Below are positions 17,375 through 26,100 of a DNA stretch of 39,258 bases, one piece after another; position 1 is the first letter of the stretch; each line of letters starts with the position of its first letter. The translations under genes were made by a program, and so were the position numbers. The notes under the pieces were generated by a model that was not told the DNA's origin, did not search any database, and saw only the letters and a program-made list of their open reading frames with translations. This DNA comes from Gammaproteobacteria bacterium (GTDB taxonomy: Bacteria > Pseudomonadota > Gammaproteobacteria > Steroidobacterales > Steroidobacteraceae): the NCBI GenBank assembly GCA_028293765.1, contig JAQGOG010000031.1:1-39258 (forward strand), in the 5' to 3' direction.

Positions 17375-20257
17375 TCAATAGCTCCACCGGATCCCAGCCG
17401 TGAAGTATCGACCCAGGACGTCGTCACCGGCGACTGCCGGGCTGCCAAATCCCGGGATGCCCGTGAAGGTGGTCGACGGAGAGATCCGCGGCTGCTGGTT
17501 GAACAGATTGTTTACGGTGAAGAAGGTCTGCAGATCGTGGCCGCCCGGACCGAAGTGGTAGCTCAAGCTGAGATCATGGTAGTAGATCGCCGGAAGGGGT
17601 CCGCCGGCAAAACTCTGCGACGGATTGCCGGTGCCCCGGTTTTCCCTACCTGAGTAGCGGGTTTGCCAGCCACCGGCGAACGACCCCACGGTGTATGCGA
17701 GTCGCGCCGTCGCACGCTCGGCCGCAAATCCCTGGGTTCCGGCGGAATTGACCAATTGCGCCCCGGCAAAGGCCCTGGAGGTCATCACGGGCTGATAGGT
17801 GTACAGCAGACGAAAGTCGAGCTGCCCTCGGAGCCGCGCCGCAAGCTGCGCGAGATGCAGGGAATAGCCCGCCTCCACATCGACGCCATGGGTAAATTGC
17901 TGCGCGATGTTGACAGTCTGATTGATCGCCAGGACAGGGAAGTTGGCCGCGGAGGTATTGCTGAAGGCCAACGGCCGGACGAACAGCGCGCATAGGGGCG
18001 AGCTTCCGCCGGAACTCTCGCATTGTTGAATGGCCGCGACGGCATTGCCGCTGCTTCCCGCGACGGTGCCGATCGCGTTGTCGATCGCAATGTTGAAGTA
18101 ATCGACGGCGAGGTTGAACCGCGGGAGCCAGGATGGCGTGTAGACGAATCCGGCCGTCCACGTGCGCGCGACTTCGGGCACGAGATTCGTATTGCCCAGG
18201 CTCTTGACGGGCATCGAGCCGGTCACTCCCGTATGCGGATCGGTGAAGCCAAATACGCTGTAGGTCGGACCCGCATAAAGATCGTACAACGTGGGCGCGC
18301 GGATATCTCTCGATTCCGTGCCCCTGAAACGCAAGTCATCGAACGGCTGATAATTGAGGCCGGCCTTCCAGGTCGTTACCGCACCACTGGAGCTGTAATC
18401 CGTGTAGCGCGCGGCGCCGCTGACCTCGAGATTCCTCATGAGCGGCTTGTCCGTGAGCAGCGGAACGACGGTTTCGGCGCTGACTTCCCACACGGAGTTT
18501 GCGCCCCTCTGCGGTGACATGGTCGTGTACTGCCACGGCAGGGTCGGGACGGCCGGTCCCACGCGTATCCCAGTGTAGTTGGGCGTGCTCAGCGGGCTCG
18601 AATTGCTGGTCATATCCAGGCTCTGCGAACGATACTCGAAATTGGACGCGACCGAGACTGGGCCGGCCCAATCATTGAACGCGGTGCCGGCGATGCTCGT
18701 AGCGACGTCGTCTGTTTTAGTGACGGCTTCCCATATCGAATCGCCGTAGATGTAGTTCAGAGCCGCCTGCGACTCATTGGAGGCGCCGAACAGATTCAGC
18801 GGAACACACCCGGGGAATTGGGCGGGGTTGGTGAGCGTCACGCGACACACGGCATTCCCAGCCGGATCCCGCACCGCGTCCAAGGCGGCATAAAACTTCT
18901 GATTATTGATATTGTTGGTGGTGTCTGAACGAGTCCGCCCCTTGCCATGGATGTAGTAGATGTCCCAGGTATAGCGGTCGTCGAATATCCTGCCCGTCAG
19001 GCCCGCCGTCGCGCTCAACGCGCTGGTCGTCTGATACAGCTCCGACTGCAATGTCAGGTTCTGCGGCAGGACGTTCATCGCGAAGGAAGTCGTCCCACGG
19101 GCCGTGAGCAGCGCCTGAGCGGCCGCCGGCAGGAACGCATTGCCGCTGTAGATCGCCACTCCATTGTCTGTCGCAACCGCGGCATTGAAGTGAGTCTTCG
19201 CTTGCGCGAGGCTGAATTGCACATAGCCGGTCACGGCGTCAGTGAACTCGAACTGGAACCGACCGAAGCCCTGATCCGTCTGCAGCGCATGGCTCAGGGG
19301 CTGGCCATAATAATAGGCGCCGTCGCCACCGACCGACACATTGTTGGTTTTTGTCGGCGTACCCTTGTTGAAGGGTGCCAGGACACCGCCGCCGACAAAC
19401 TGCTGCCCTGCAAACGGTCCGCTCGTTACCAGCCCACCGTAGGCCTCGTTCGACAAGCGCACGTTGCTGGTCAGGACATAGGGATTGGCCGCCGTACCCG
19501 CCCCGGCATAAACCTGGTCCTGGCTGCTGTACGCCCGGTCGGTCTGATCGAGGCCCCCGATGTTGTAGTGTTCCAGGCTGAAGATGAAATGCCCGCGCTC
19601 GAATACCGAGCCGCCGCCGGCGAGACTGAATTTCGCAGTCGGCGCATCGCCCTGACCGGAAACTCCGCCCGCCGCCTCCACCTTGAGCCCGGTGAACCTC
19701 GTGTCCAGCACGAAATTCACGACGCCGGTGACCGCATCCGAGCCATACACCGCGGATGCGCCGCCGGTCACCACGTCCACCCGCCGCACGAGCGCCTGCG
19801 GAAGCGTGTTCACATCGACCTGGCCGTTGAAGTTTGTGGCCGGGACACGCTGACCATTCAACAGTATCAATGTCCGGACCGGGCCAAATGAGCGCAGATT
19901 GAGGAAGTTTCCAGCGGTGTTCGTCGAGTTGTTGCTGGTGCTGTTCAACGTGGTAGACCCCGCGAACTGGGGTAACTTGTTGAGCGCATCCGCAATGTTT
20001 GATGGCGTCTCCTGTTTCAGCTCATCGATGGTCGCGACAGTGACCGGCGTGGGCGCTGCATAGCCGTCACGCACGATTCGCGTTCCGGTGACCGTCACGT
20101 TCTCGAGCGCTTCCTCCAGGTGCACGCTCGAGCCGCTCGCACCTTCGGCGGTCGGCGCAGGCGCCGGAGTGGCTATGTTTTCCTGACCCAGGGCCACCGA
20201 TGCAATTGCCAGAAGACCAGCGCTGCCACAGCGCGCGACTAAAACCTTCAGAGCCAT
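17375..20257 (-). CDS. Large TonB-dependent receptor
   Basis: A 960-residue TonB-dependent outer-membrane transporter. I chose the ATG at 20257, which gives a proper signal peptide (MALKVLVARC... cleaved near ALG-QE, about 24) and has GAGAGGGGGGCGA just upstream; a longer frame begins at 20365. A TonB box-like LENVTVTGTRI (51-61) leads into the plug, with TPVTVATIDELKQETPSNIADALNKLPQF split across two short strands and GGASAVYGSDAVTGVVNF near 165-182. The barrel is long with large Asn/Ser/Thr-rich loops and ends GIRWSY with an aromatic residue. This subtype is abundant in degraders such as sphingomonads and Steroidobacter. Its ligand is unknown. Downstream are the two DUF6644-like membrane genes. 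Confidence 0.92.
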   Translation of the reverse strand: MALKVLVARCGSAGLLAIASVALGQENIATPAPAPTAEGASGSSVHLEEALENVTVTGTRIVRDGYAAPTPVTVATIDELKQETPSNIADALNKLPQFAGSTTLNSTSNNSTNTAGNFLNLRSFGPVRTLILLNGQRVPATNFNGQVDVNTLPQALVRRVDVVTGGASAVYGSDAVTGVVNFVLDTRFTGLKVEAAGGVSGQGDAPTAKFSLAGGGSVFERGHFIFSLEHYNIGGLDQTDRAYSSQDQVYAGAGTAANPYVLTSNVRLSNEAYGGLVTSGPFAGQQFVGGGVLAPFNKGTPTKTNNVSVGGDGAYYYGQPLSHALQTDQGFGRFQFEFTDAVTGYVQFSLAQAKTHFNAAVATDNGVAIYSGNAFLPAAAQALLTARGTTSFAMNVLPQNLTLQSELYQTTSALSATAGLTGRIFDDRYTWDIYYIHGKGRTRSDTTNNINNQKFYAALDAVRDPAGNAVCRVTLTNPAQFPGCVPLNLFGASNESQAALNYIYGDSIWEAVTKTDDVATSIAGTAFNDWAGPVSVASNFEYRSQSLDMTSNSSPLSTPNYTGIRVGPAVPTLPWQYTTMSPQRGANSVWEVSAETVVPLLTDKPLMRNLEVSGAARYTDYSSSGAVTTWKAGLNYQPFDDLRFRGTESRDIRAPTLYDLYAGPTYSVFGFTDPHTGVTGSMPVKSLGNTNLVPEVARTWTAGFVYTPSWLPRFNLAVDYFNIAIDNAIGTVAGSSGNAVAAIQQCESSGGSSPLCALFVRPLAFSNTSAANFPVLAINQTVNIAQQFTHGVDVEAGYSLHLAQLAARLRGQLDFRLLYTYQPVMTSRAFAGAQLVNSAGTQGFAAERATARLAYTVGSFAGGWQTRYSGRENRGTGNPSQSFAGGPLPAIYYHDLSLSYHFGPGGHDLQTFFTVNNLFNQQPRISPSTTFTGIPGFGSPAVAGDDVLGRYFTAGIRWSY

Positions 20258-20614
20258 TCGCCCCCCTCTCGTGTCTCTCGCGGATTTTTGACTGTAGTCG
20301 CTACCGACCGGACAGAGCGCTGCGGCGGCTCGATGACGGCGGTGCGCAAGTAAGCGGTAGAACAACGCGGCGGGACTATATTCAACTTCCTGTAATTTTT
20401 GAATCTATTTATTATCAATTCAATTCATAGCAACTTCTCCCGAGGACTGTGTCGTTTGACAGGTTACGAAATAGTACGCAACAACTCTTTATGAGCAGGC
20501 GTACGTTGGATTGGCTCGATGTTGTTTTTGTGCCGGATGGCCGCCGATGTTGCTGGCCAGCGCGCCCGCGGCAATGCGCGCTTTACGGCAGCCCGCGCTC
20601 ACGCAACCGACCCT
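20258..20614. promoter_or_regulatory. Intergenic region upstream of the large TonB receptor
   Basis: No gene is recognised in these 357 bp. The part nearest the receptor gene (about 20370-20440) is strikingly AT-rich compared with the rest of the window and is the likely receptor promoter. GATAAT on the minus strand (rc of 20412-20417) is a candidate -10, but I could not match a good -35. A 6-bp inverted repeat GTACGC/GCGTAC (20474-20504) lies between this and the FAH-hydrolase stop; it may be a weak terminator or operator. Confidence 0.4.
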
Positions 20615-21508
20615 TCAGGAGATGCTGCCGTCGCAGATGGGAGGGGCCGGCTCCGGAATGACGAGGTTTTCGATGTGCCCGAGGCCTTCGATCTCGACGC
20701 GGACACTCTGGCCCGCTTGCAGATAGCGGGGTGGTGAAAAGGATGAGCCCGCCCCGGCTGGCGTCCCCGTCGCCAGGATGTCACCGGGCTCCAATGTGAA
20801 AACGGTCGACAATTCCTCGAGCATTTCCGCGAATGAGTAGATGAGCTCGCTCGTGCTCGCGTCCTGTCGCAGTTCCCCATCCACCCAGGTGCGGATGCGC
20901 AGGCTCTCGGGGTTGGGCACCTCGTCCGCCGTGGTCAGCCACGGACCGGTTGGCCCATGCGTATCGAAGGATTTTCCAAGCATTGCCGTCGGCGAGCGGC
21001 GCTGCCAGTCGCGCACACTGACATCGTTGCAGACCATGAATCCGGCGATGACCGCTGCCGCTTCCCGCTTGCGAACGTGCCGTGCCCGCTTGCCGATGAC
21101 GAGGGCGAGCTCGCCCTCGTAGTCGAGCTCCCGCGCAACGCTCGGCAGATGTATGGGATCGTATGGCCCACTTACGGCGGTGACCTGCTTGTTGAACCAG
21201 ATCTGGTGGGCAGGCAGCTCCCCTCCCTTGAGGCGCACGTGCTGAACGTGCGAGCGAAAACTCATGCCGAGACCAAGAAATTTTCGCGGCAACCTCACAG
21301 GCGGGGCAAGCCGCACTTGAGAAAGCGGCACGCGAGGGGCACGGCTTGCGGCTCGCTCGACAGCTTTCAGCCCCTCGGGTCCACTGCAGAGCAGCACGAC
21401 GAGATCGCTCGGGAGGCGGTCATCGGCGCGGCACACGTCGGCAATTTCGAGCCCATCGACCAGTCCGATTCTCGGCCCGGCTCGATCGATAAACGTCACG
21501 AGTTTCAT
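20615..21508 (-). CDS. Fumarylacetoacetate hydrolase (FAH) family protein
   Basis: A 297-residue FAH-superfamily enzyme. The metal site is visible: LDYEGELALVIGK (128-140) gives Glu131 and Glu133, and NDVSVRDWQ (161-169) gives Asp162. A conserved GKSFDTHGPTGPWL segment and LEPGDILATGTPAG follow. Such enzymes hydrolyse C-C bonds of acylpyruvates and fumarylpyruvate, or decarboxylate or isomerise ring-cleavage products with Mg2+ or Mn2+. It is the last gene of the minus-strand set starting at the response regulator, 58 bp after the GlcG-like gene. Its presence strongly suggests a ring-cleavage or acylpyruvate step in the pathway, although no known ring-cleaving dioxygenase is seen nearby. Confidence 0.88.
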   Translation of the reverse strand: MKLVTFIDRAGPRIGLVDGLEIADVCRADDRLPSDLVVLLCSGPEGLKAVERAASRAPRVPLSQVRLAPPVRLPRKFLGLGMSFRSHVQHVRLKGGELPAHQIWFNKQVTAVSGPYDPIHLPSVARELDYEGELALVIGKRARHVRKREAAAVIAGFMVCNDVSVRDWQRRSPTAMLGKSFDTHGPTGPWLTTADEVPNPESLRIRTWVDGELRQDASTSELIYSFAEMLEELSTVFTLEPGDILATGTPAGAGSSFSPPRYLQAGQSVRVEIEGLGHIENLVIPEPAPPICDGSIS

Positions 21509-21566
21509 GACACGAGATTCACGAGACGACCTGACCCGACGATACGCCGCCTCACTATCAAGTGAC

Positions 21567-21998
21567 TCACTCGGGCTGTGCCGTAAGTCCCGCCTGTTCT
21601 ATCCCGTAGATCGCACAGGCCTCATCGTTCTCGGGATGGTCACCGCTGATTCCCACTGCGCCGACGACTCCGTCACCGCCGCTCTTGATCAACACTCCTC
21701 CGGCTACCGGGATGACGCGTCCGCCCGAGGCACTCGCAAGAGCTACGAAAAACGCTGGCGCCTTCTGCGCGCGTTCAGCCAGAGCGCGTCCGCCGATACC
21801 CATCCCCAATGCTCCCCACGCCTTCCCCTGAGCAATGTCCGGCCGGAGAATGCCCGATCCGTCCTGCCGCTTGAAGGCGACGAGATGTCCGCCTGCATCC
21901 AGCACTGCGACGGTCAGAGGTTTCAACTTCAAGGTCCGCGCGTGCTCCAGCGCGGCATCCACGATGCGTGCGGCACTATCGAGAGACAGATTGCTCAT
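21567..21998 (-). CDS. GlcG/HbpS-family (DUF336-type) protein
   Basis: A 143-residue protein of the GlcG/HbpS family. The typical features are LTVAVLDAGGHLVAFKRQDG (about 28-47), a Gly-rich helix GKAWGALGMGIGGRAL, the strand pair GGRVIPVAGGVLIK, and GVVGAVGISGDHPENDE. HbpS binds haem; most family members in catabolic operons have no assigned reaction. The ATG at 21998 has GGAG five bases upstream, and a longer open frame upstream is rejected because it runs through the next gene. It begins one base after the stop of the NTF2-like gene, so the two are tightly coupled. Confidence 0.85.
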   Translation of the reverse strand: MSNLSLDSAARIVDAALEHARTLKLKPLTVAVLDAGGHLVAFKRQDGSGILRPDIAQGKAWGALGMGIGGRALAERAQKAPAFFVALASASGGRVIPVAGGVLIKSGGDGVVGAVGISGDHPENDEACAIYGIEQAGLTAQPE

Positions 21999-21999
21999 T

Positions 22000-22467
22000 T
22001 CAGCTCCGGGGGATTTCGGCCGTGCCACCGGCAAGCGGCAGGCTGGTTGCGAAAATACGTTGATAGAAATGCTCGGCGAAACGCCAGTTGCCAGCGTCAT
22101 CGCCTTCACATCGGCCCATGACGTTGCCGATACGCATCTGCAGGGCGACTTCCGAGATCGCGGGCTCGAACGCATAGTTCGTGAGCACGACCTCGAGCTG
22201 CACCTGGTTCGCACCGCTGGGCCGAACGAAAAGATTGGACCATAGGTGGCGGGTACGCCGGCGCTCATCCGCCAGCCTCGCCGTATAGAACGCCTGTATG
22301 GCTGCACGGCCGCGAATGCTCCGTTCGCCGGGCCGAAACAGCCCATCGATGCTGAACAGTTCCGCGACCTCGGCGGGTCGTCTCTGATCCACCGCATCGC
22401 TGAATCTGATCAGCAGTGACGCAATCCCGGCGACGTCGGCTCCCGGCGCGGATGCCGCGGCGATCAT
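22000..22467 (-). CDS. SnoaL/NTF2-like protein
   Basis: A small alpha+beta protein of about 155 residues with the SnoaL/NTF2-like pattern: an N-terminal helix (IASLLIRFSDAVDQRRPAEVAELFS), then GLFRPG, RGRAAIQAFYTARL, a strand set around RHLWSNLFVRP and a final FYQRIFATSLP. Family members include polyketide cyclases, ketosteroid isomerases, dehydratases and dioxygenase beta-subunits, so the reaction is open. Three starts are possible: GTG 22500, ATG 22485 and ATG 22467. I give 22467 because it forms an ATGA overlap with the stop of the HD-domain gene, though no strong ribosome site distinguishes them. Confidence 0.75.
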   Translation of the reverse strand: MIAAASAPGADVAGIASLLIRFSDAVDQRRPAEVAELFSIDGLFRPGERSIRGRAAIQAFYTARLADERRRTRHLWSNLFVRPSGANQVQLEVVLTNYAFEPAISEVALQMRIGNVMGRCEGDDAGNWRFAEHFYQRIFATSLPLAGGTAEIPRS

Positions 22468-23192
22468 AGGAAATTGTTCGGCCATATCATGGTTCGCCAC
22501 ATATGCGCGCTGGGGGAGGCATCCATGCCGAGCCCTTCGGCAGGCTGGCGAAAGTGCCTGCCGATGATGTCTTCAAAACGCTCGGTGTCCGGCGGCGGGG
22601 AGTCATCGAAAAAGTAGATGTCGTAGAGCGTAACGAGGCGCGATGTCATGTACCACCGATGCGTCCTGGCGTACTCGGCATCGCGGCGGATATAGGCTGG
22701 CGGCGTGAAGTCCGCCCCGAAAAAGCGGTGGTAGCTGTCCGGATAGGCATATCCGACACTCTCGTCCGGAAAATAGCGCAGCGCCTGGTGGTACTGGACG
22801 GCCCAGGCGATCTCTTCGTCAACGTAGGGCGCGATCAGCTGCGCTCCCCAGTAACCGTGATCGCTCCTGATCAGGGCGCCGTTGGAGATGTCGTGCAGCA
22901 GACATGCCAGGACGACCTTTTCGCTCTGCCCCGCATCCAGAGCGCGTGACGCGCTCGTCAGCAGGTGCTTGACCGTGATTCGCTGCAGCCGCAACCTGAA
23001 GAAATCCAGCAAGGTCGGCTTGGCGGGAAAGCGCGCCAGCGCCGGGTTATCCCCCATCATCATGACATGCCGCGCGTCGAGCTTGCGCAGCAGCCCCTCT
23101 TCGGGATTCGCAATACCGGTACCGCAAATACCCACGGGAGCCGGAACGATCAGCCGCTCGCGCCCGGGTTGGGGCCATTCGGATTCGGACAT
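22464..23192 (-). CDS. HD-domain metal protein, possible diiron oxygenase or phosphohydrolase
   Basis: A 242-residue HD-domain protein. The ligand set is His76, His100-Asp101 (LLHDISNG), His112 (SDHGYWG), His135 (VQYHQALRY) and Asp191 (LYDIYFF). Five or six ligands of this order describe dinuclear HD proteins, which include hydrolases and the mixed-valence diiron oxygenases PhnZ and myo-inositol oxygenase. Spacings of 24, 23 and 56 residues between successive anchor ligands are close to what I recall for PhnZ. The region is Tyr/Phe/His-rich. TAGGAGG lies 7 bases before the ATG. It heads the set HD, NTF2-like, GlcG-like, FAH hydrolase, downstream of a two-component pair. An oxygenase role in the pathway is inference. 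Confidence 0.75.
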   Translation of the reverse strand: MSESEWPQPGRERLIVPAPVGICGTGIANPEEGLLRKLDARHVMMMGDNPALARFPAKPTLLDFFRLRLQRITVKHLLTSASRALDAGQSEKVVLACLLHDISNGALIRSDHGYWGAQLIAPYVDEEIAWAVQYHQALRYFPDESVGYAYPDSYHRFFGADFTPPAYIRRDAEYARTHRWYMTSRLVTLYDIYFFDDSPPPDTERFEDIIGRHFRQPAEGLGMDASPSAHMWRTMIWPNNFL

Positions 23193-23273
23193 CTATTGCC
23201 TCCTAGCCAGTGAAATACGCGACTCAAACACCGCCGCGCGGCTCGAGGCGGCAGCGGCGCCGGTTTTCGCCTC

Positions 23274-24635
23274 TCATGCCGCCCATTCGGCGCAGGTTCT
23301 GGCGGGCGCAAGGCCGCGCCGGAGAATCAAACATGCCTCGAGGCCACCTTCCGGGTGATTGGCGAGCAGCAGGTCGGCTTCGCTCTTCTGCGCCAGCATG
23401 CGCGCGATTGTGAGGCCCAACCCGGCGCCGTCGGTCGGGCGCGAGCTCGGATTTTCGAGGCGTACGAACGGTTCAAACACGGTGTCGAGCTTGTCCGCGG
23501 GAATGCCCGGTCCATGATCACGAACTTTGATTCGCAATTCGTCACCGCTCACTGTAGCGGAAATCTCAGCGCAGCCGCCGTACTTGAGCGCGTTGTCCAA
23601 CAAATTGGCGAGGCAGCGCTGCAGAGCCCGGGGACGCGCCTCCACATCGTAACCGCAACGCCCGCTCAGAACTGCCGTCTGCCCGCTGTCCGCGGCATCC
23701 TCCACGAGACTCTCCAACAGCGAATCCAGCGCTATCGGCGCGAACGGCTCATCGATCTGGCTGCCGCGCGAAAAGTCGAGACCTTCCCTGATCAGCAGCT
23801 GCATTCCACCCAGGTCATCGACGAGCCGGCTGCGCAGGGCAATGTCTTCGACCTTCTCGAGCCGCAATCGCAACCGTGTCAGAGGCGTCTGCAGGTCGTG
23901 GGTAATCGATGCCAGGATCTGCGTCCGTTCGACGACGTGCGCGCGCAATCTGGCGTGCATCGTGTTGAAGGCCCGAATCGCATCGCGCACCTCATACGGA
24001 CCGCGCTCCGGCAACGGCACAGAGTCGAGATCGCCGCCGAGCGTACTCGCCGCTCGCGACAGGTCCCCGAGAGGCGCTGCGGCCGTGCGCGCGGCAATGA
24101 AGGTCAATATGCCGACTCCGAGTGCCAATATGGACAGGAATACGGGATCGAGGCCCGGCAAATGCCAGTCCTGCGTTTGCGGACTGATCAGAATCAGCTT
24201 CAGCGGGGTGCCATCGGCGAGCTGCACCGAAACGGCCCAGCAGGAGAGTTGATTGTACGATGACGGGACCATGGGCTTTGAGAAGCACGTCGACGAGACC
24301 ACCCGCTCGGCGCGAACGCTGTCTCCGATACGGCTCGCCAGCCTCTGCATGAGCTCCGCATCCACACTCACGATCCGCTCCTCGCCGCTGGCCGGATACA
24401 GACCCGGCACGCCGCCCGACAGCAGCTTCATTCGCAGCGTTTCCGAAGCGCTGTTGGCAAACGCGAGGAAATCCTGCACCCGGTCGACCAGGCGCTCCAG
24501 GCGAATCCGCTGCAGATCCGCTCGGCGGCGTGCGTCCGCGATCCCCAGCGCGAGGCTCGCCGAGCCGATGACGCCAATCAGCAGGAAGACGAACAGGCGG
24601 CCCGTCATCGAGCCGAAGTAGCGCTGCAGATTCAT
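23274..24635 (-). CDS. Sensor histidine kinase, EnvZ-like
   Basis: A 453-residue membrane kinase. TM1 is at about 12-32, a periplasmic domain of roughly 130 residues follows, and TM2 lies at about 163-182. After a HAMP domain comes the H box ASITHDLQTPLTRLRL with phospho-acceptor His246, then the N box (NLLDNALKYG, Asn348), G1 (DHGPGI from 373) and G2 (GAGLGLTIA). The H box has Gln where most have Arg (HDLQTP). The periplasmic part contains two Cys (STCFS and LSCWA) that might form a disulfide. Start is set by an ATGA overlap with the response regulator gene. Placement directly upstream of the HD/FAH genes suggests it senses a pathway compound. Confidence 0.9.
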   Translation of the reverse strand: MNLQRYFGSMTGRLFVFLLIGVIGSASLALGIADARRRADLQRIRLERLVDRVQDFLAFANSASETLRMKLLSGGVPGLYPASGEERIVSVDAELMQRLASRIGDSVRAERVVSSTCFSKPMVPSSYNQLSCWAVSVQLADGTPLKLILISPQTQDWHLPGLDPVFLSILALGVGILTFIAARTAAAPLGDLSRAASTLGGDLDSVPLPERGPYEVRDAIRAFNTMHARLRAHVVERTQILASITHDLQTPLTRLRLRLEKVEDIALRSRLVDDLGGMQLLIREGLDFSRGSQIDEPFAPIALDSLLESLVEDAADSGQTAVLSGRCGYDVEARPRALQRCLANLLDNALKYGGCAEISATVSGDELRIKVRDHGPGIPADKLDTVFEPFVRLENPSSRPTDGAGLGLTIARMLAQKSEADLLLANHPEGGLEACLILRRGLAPARTCAEWAA

Positions 24636-25384
24636 TCGAGCGTTACCGTAGCAGCCAGCACGTAGCCGTGGCTGCGGACCGTCATGATCAACTCCGCGCT
24701 GCGGGCATCATCGCCCAGTTTGTGCCGCAGGCGGCTGATCTGCAGATCCACCCGCTGGCTCGAGCTGTCGACGGACCCCGGATTCGACGCCACGGTGAGG
24801 AGTTGCTCCCGGGTCAGCACTTCGTTGGCGTGCTCGACGAAGAACTTCAGCAAGCTGAACTCCGCTCCCGAGAGCATGACGATGCGCCCCTTGATATCCA
24901 TCACACGGCGGCCCTCGAAATCGAGGGTCCAGCCTCGAAAGCGTGCACGCTTCGGAGGATGCGAATCCGGCACGCCGCTCTGCAGATACGCGCGCCTCAT
25001 GACGCTGCGCACCCGAGCCACCAGCTCGCGCGGCTCGAACGGCTTGGTGATGTAGTCGTCGGCTCCGACTTCGAGCCCGATGACCCGATCGACGGCCTCA
25101 CTGCGGGCGGTCAGCATGATGATCGGAACGTTGCGCCGGCTGCGAGTCTCACGGCAGAGGAACAGTCCGTCCTCTCCCGGGAGGTTCAGATCCAGAATGA
25201 TCAGATCGATCGAATTGCTGTTCAGGAAGGAGAACATCTCGGCGCCGTTCGCAGCCGTCTGCACCGTGTAGCCCACTTTCTCGAGCTGCTCGGCAAGCAG
25301 CGAGCGAATCTCCCGGTCGTCATCCACGATCAACAGCGAATGGCGGTTTTCGCTCTGTATCCCCGTCGCAGGCAGACTATACAT
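24632..25384 (-). CDS. OmpR-family response regulator
   Basis: A 250-residue response regulator. The receiver domain has the DDD acidic cluster (21-23), phospho-acceptor Asp65 (IILDLNLPGEDGL), Thr92 and Lys114 (YITKPFEPREL). The output winged helix includes MLSGAEFSLLKFF and SQRVDLQISRLRHKL, then VRSHGYVL. The ATG at 25384 is preferred to an upstream TTG (25390), because the GAGGGGG site is better spaced for it. It overlaps the kinase gene by ATGA. It is divergent from the DUF6152 gene set across a 274-bp intergenic region, so it may control both directions. Confidence 0.9.
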   Translation of the reverse strand: MYSLPATGIQSENRHSLLIVDDDREIRSLLAEQLEKVGYTVQTAANGAEMFSFLNSNSIDLIILDLNLPGEDGLFLCRETRSRRNVPIIMLTARSEAVDRVIGLEVGADDYITKPFEPRELVARVRSVMRRAYLQSGVPDSHPPKRARFRGWTLDFEGRRVMDIKGRIVMLSGAEFSLLKFFVEHANEVLTREQLLTVASNPGSVDSSSQRVDLQISRLRHKLGDDARSAELIMTVRSHGYVLAATVTLE

Positions 25385-25658
25385 CGTCAAATTCCCCCTC
25401 TTGCGGCACAGCGCGCCGGCCGCCGTTTCCCTGGCAACGGACGCGGACGCCAGTTTTATACCTTTCCGCCGAATTTTGAAACTGTCGAAATATAACGAAT
25501 CATGTCAATTGCCATACGAACGGACGGACGGCGATAGCTACGCACAGCCTAAAAAATAAGATTCCCTTTCGATTTTCCGTGGTCCAGAATCCGCCCCCCC
25601 GACATAGTTGACACGCGCGCCGTCACCTAACACTGGCGCCCTGATCCGGAGAAAAGTC
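25385..25658. promoter_or_regulatory. Divergent promoter region between response regulator and DUF6152 genes
   Basis: This 274-bp region is AT-rich in its middle. CGAA occurs at 25486 and 25496, exactly 10 bp apart, and again at 25470, a layout compatible with a direct-repeat site for an OmpR-family regulator. TTGACA occurs on the plus strand (25608-25613), 46 bp before the DUF6152 start, and TTGACA also lies on the minus strand (rc of 25503-25508), facing the regulator gene. I could not pair either with a convincing -10. Confidence 0.4.
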
Positions 25659-26060
25659 ATGCAGCTTCCGGGAGTGAGATCCCTGTTATTGTTGGCTGGC
25701 CTGAGCGTTTGCGGAGTGCTCGCCGGCATTCCGGCCGCATCGGCCCATCATTCGTTCGCGATGTTCGACCGGACGAAGGAGGTGAAGCTCGACGGCACCG
25801 TCAAGGAGTGGCAGTTCACCAACCCGCACAGCTGGCTGCAGCTGTTTGTCATCGAGAACGGCACCCCGGTGGAGTACGGCATAGAAGGCTCCAGCGTGAA
25901 TACCTTGCTGCGTATCGGCTGGGGACCCAAGACCTTCAAGCCCGGCGACAAGGTCTCGGTGATCATCAATCCGCTGCGCGACGGCACCAAGGCCGGTGCT
26001 TTCGTCAAGGCGACGCTGCCCGACGGCCGGATCCTCAGCTCCGGACAAACACCAAACTGA
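25659..26060 (+). CDS. DUF6152-family exported protein
   Basis: A 133-residue protein with a signal peptide ending near PAASA-HH (about 30). The mature part starts HHSFAMFDRTKEVKLDGTVKEWQFTNPHSWLQL, matched in pieces by DUF6152 proteins I recall, which share an AHHSFAMFD start and NPHSW. It forms a small OB-like or beta-barrel domain to judge from the alternating pattern, ending GAFVKATLPDGRILS. The ATG at 25659 has CCGGAG just upstream; an upstream in-frame start lacks a signal. It is followed by another secreted protein gene after 40 bp. His-rich start residues could bind metal. Function unknown. Confidence 0.8.
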   Translation: MQLPGVRSLLLLAGLSVCGVLAGIPAASAHHSFAMFDRTKEVKLDGTVKEWQFTNPHSWLQLFVIENGTPVEYGIEGSSVNTLLRIGWGPKTFKPGDKVSVIINPLRDGTKAGAFVKATLPDGRILSSGQTPN

Positions 26061-26100
26061 CTGGCCGGTGCGGCCACGCTTCTAACAGGGGAGACAATTG

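Noticed and set aside
22000..22397. N-terminal extension of the GlcG-like frame through the NTF2-like gene
   Set aside because: The extension is Arg/Ser/Cys-rich and antihomologous to the family start; the ATG at 21998 has a good GGAG site.
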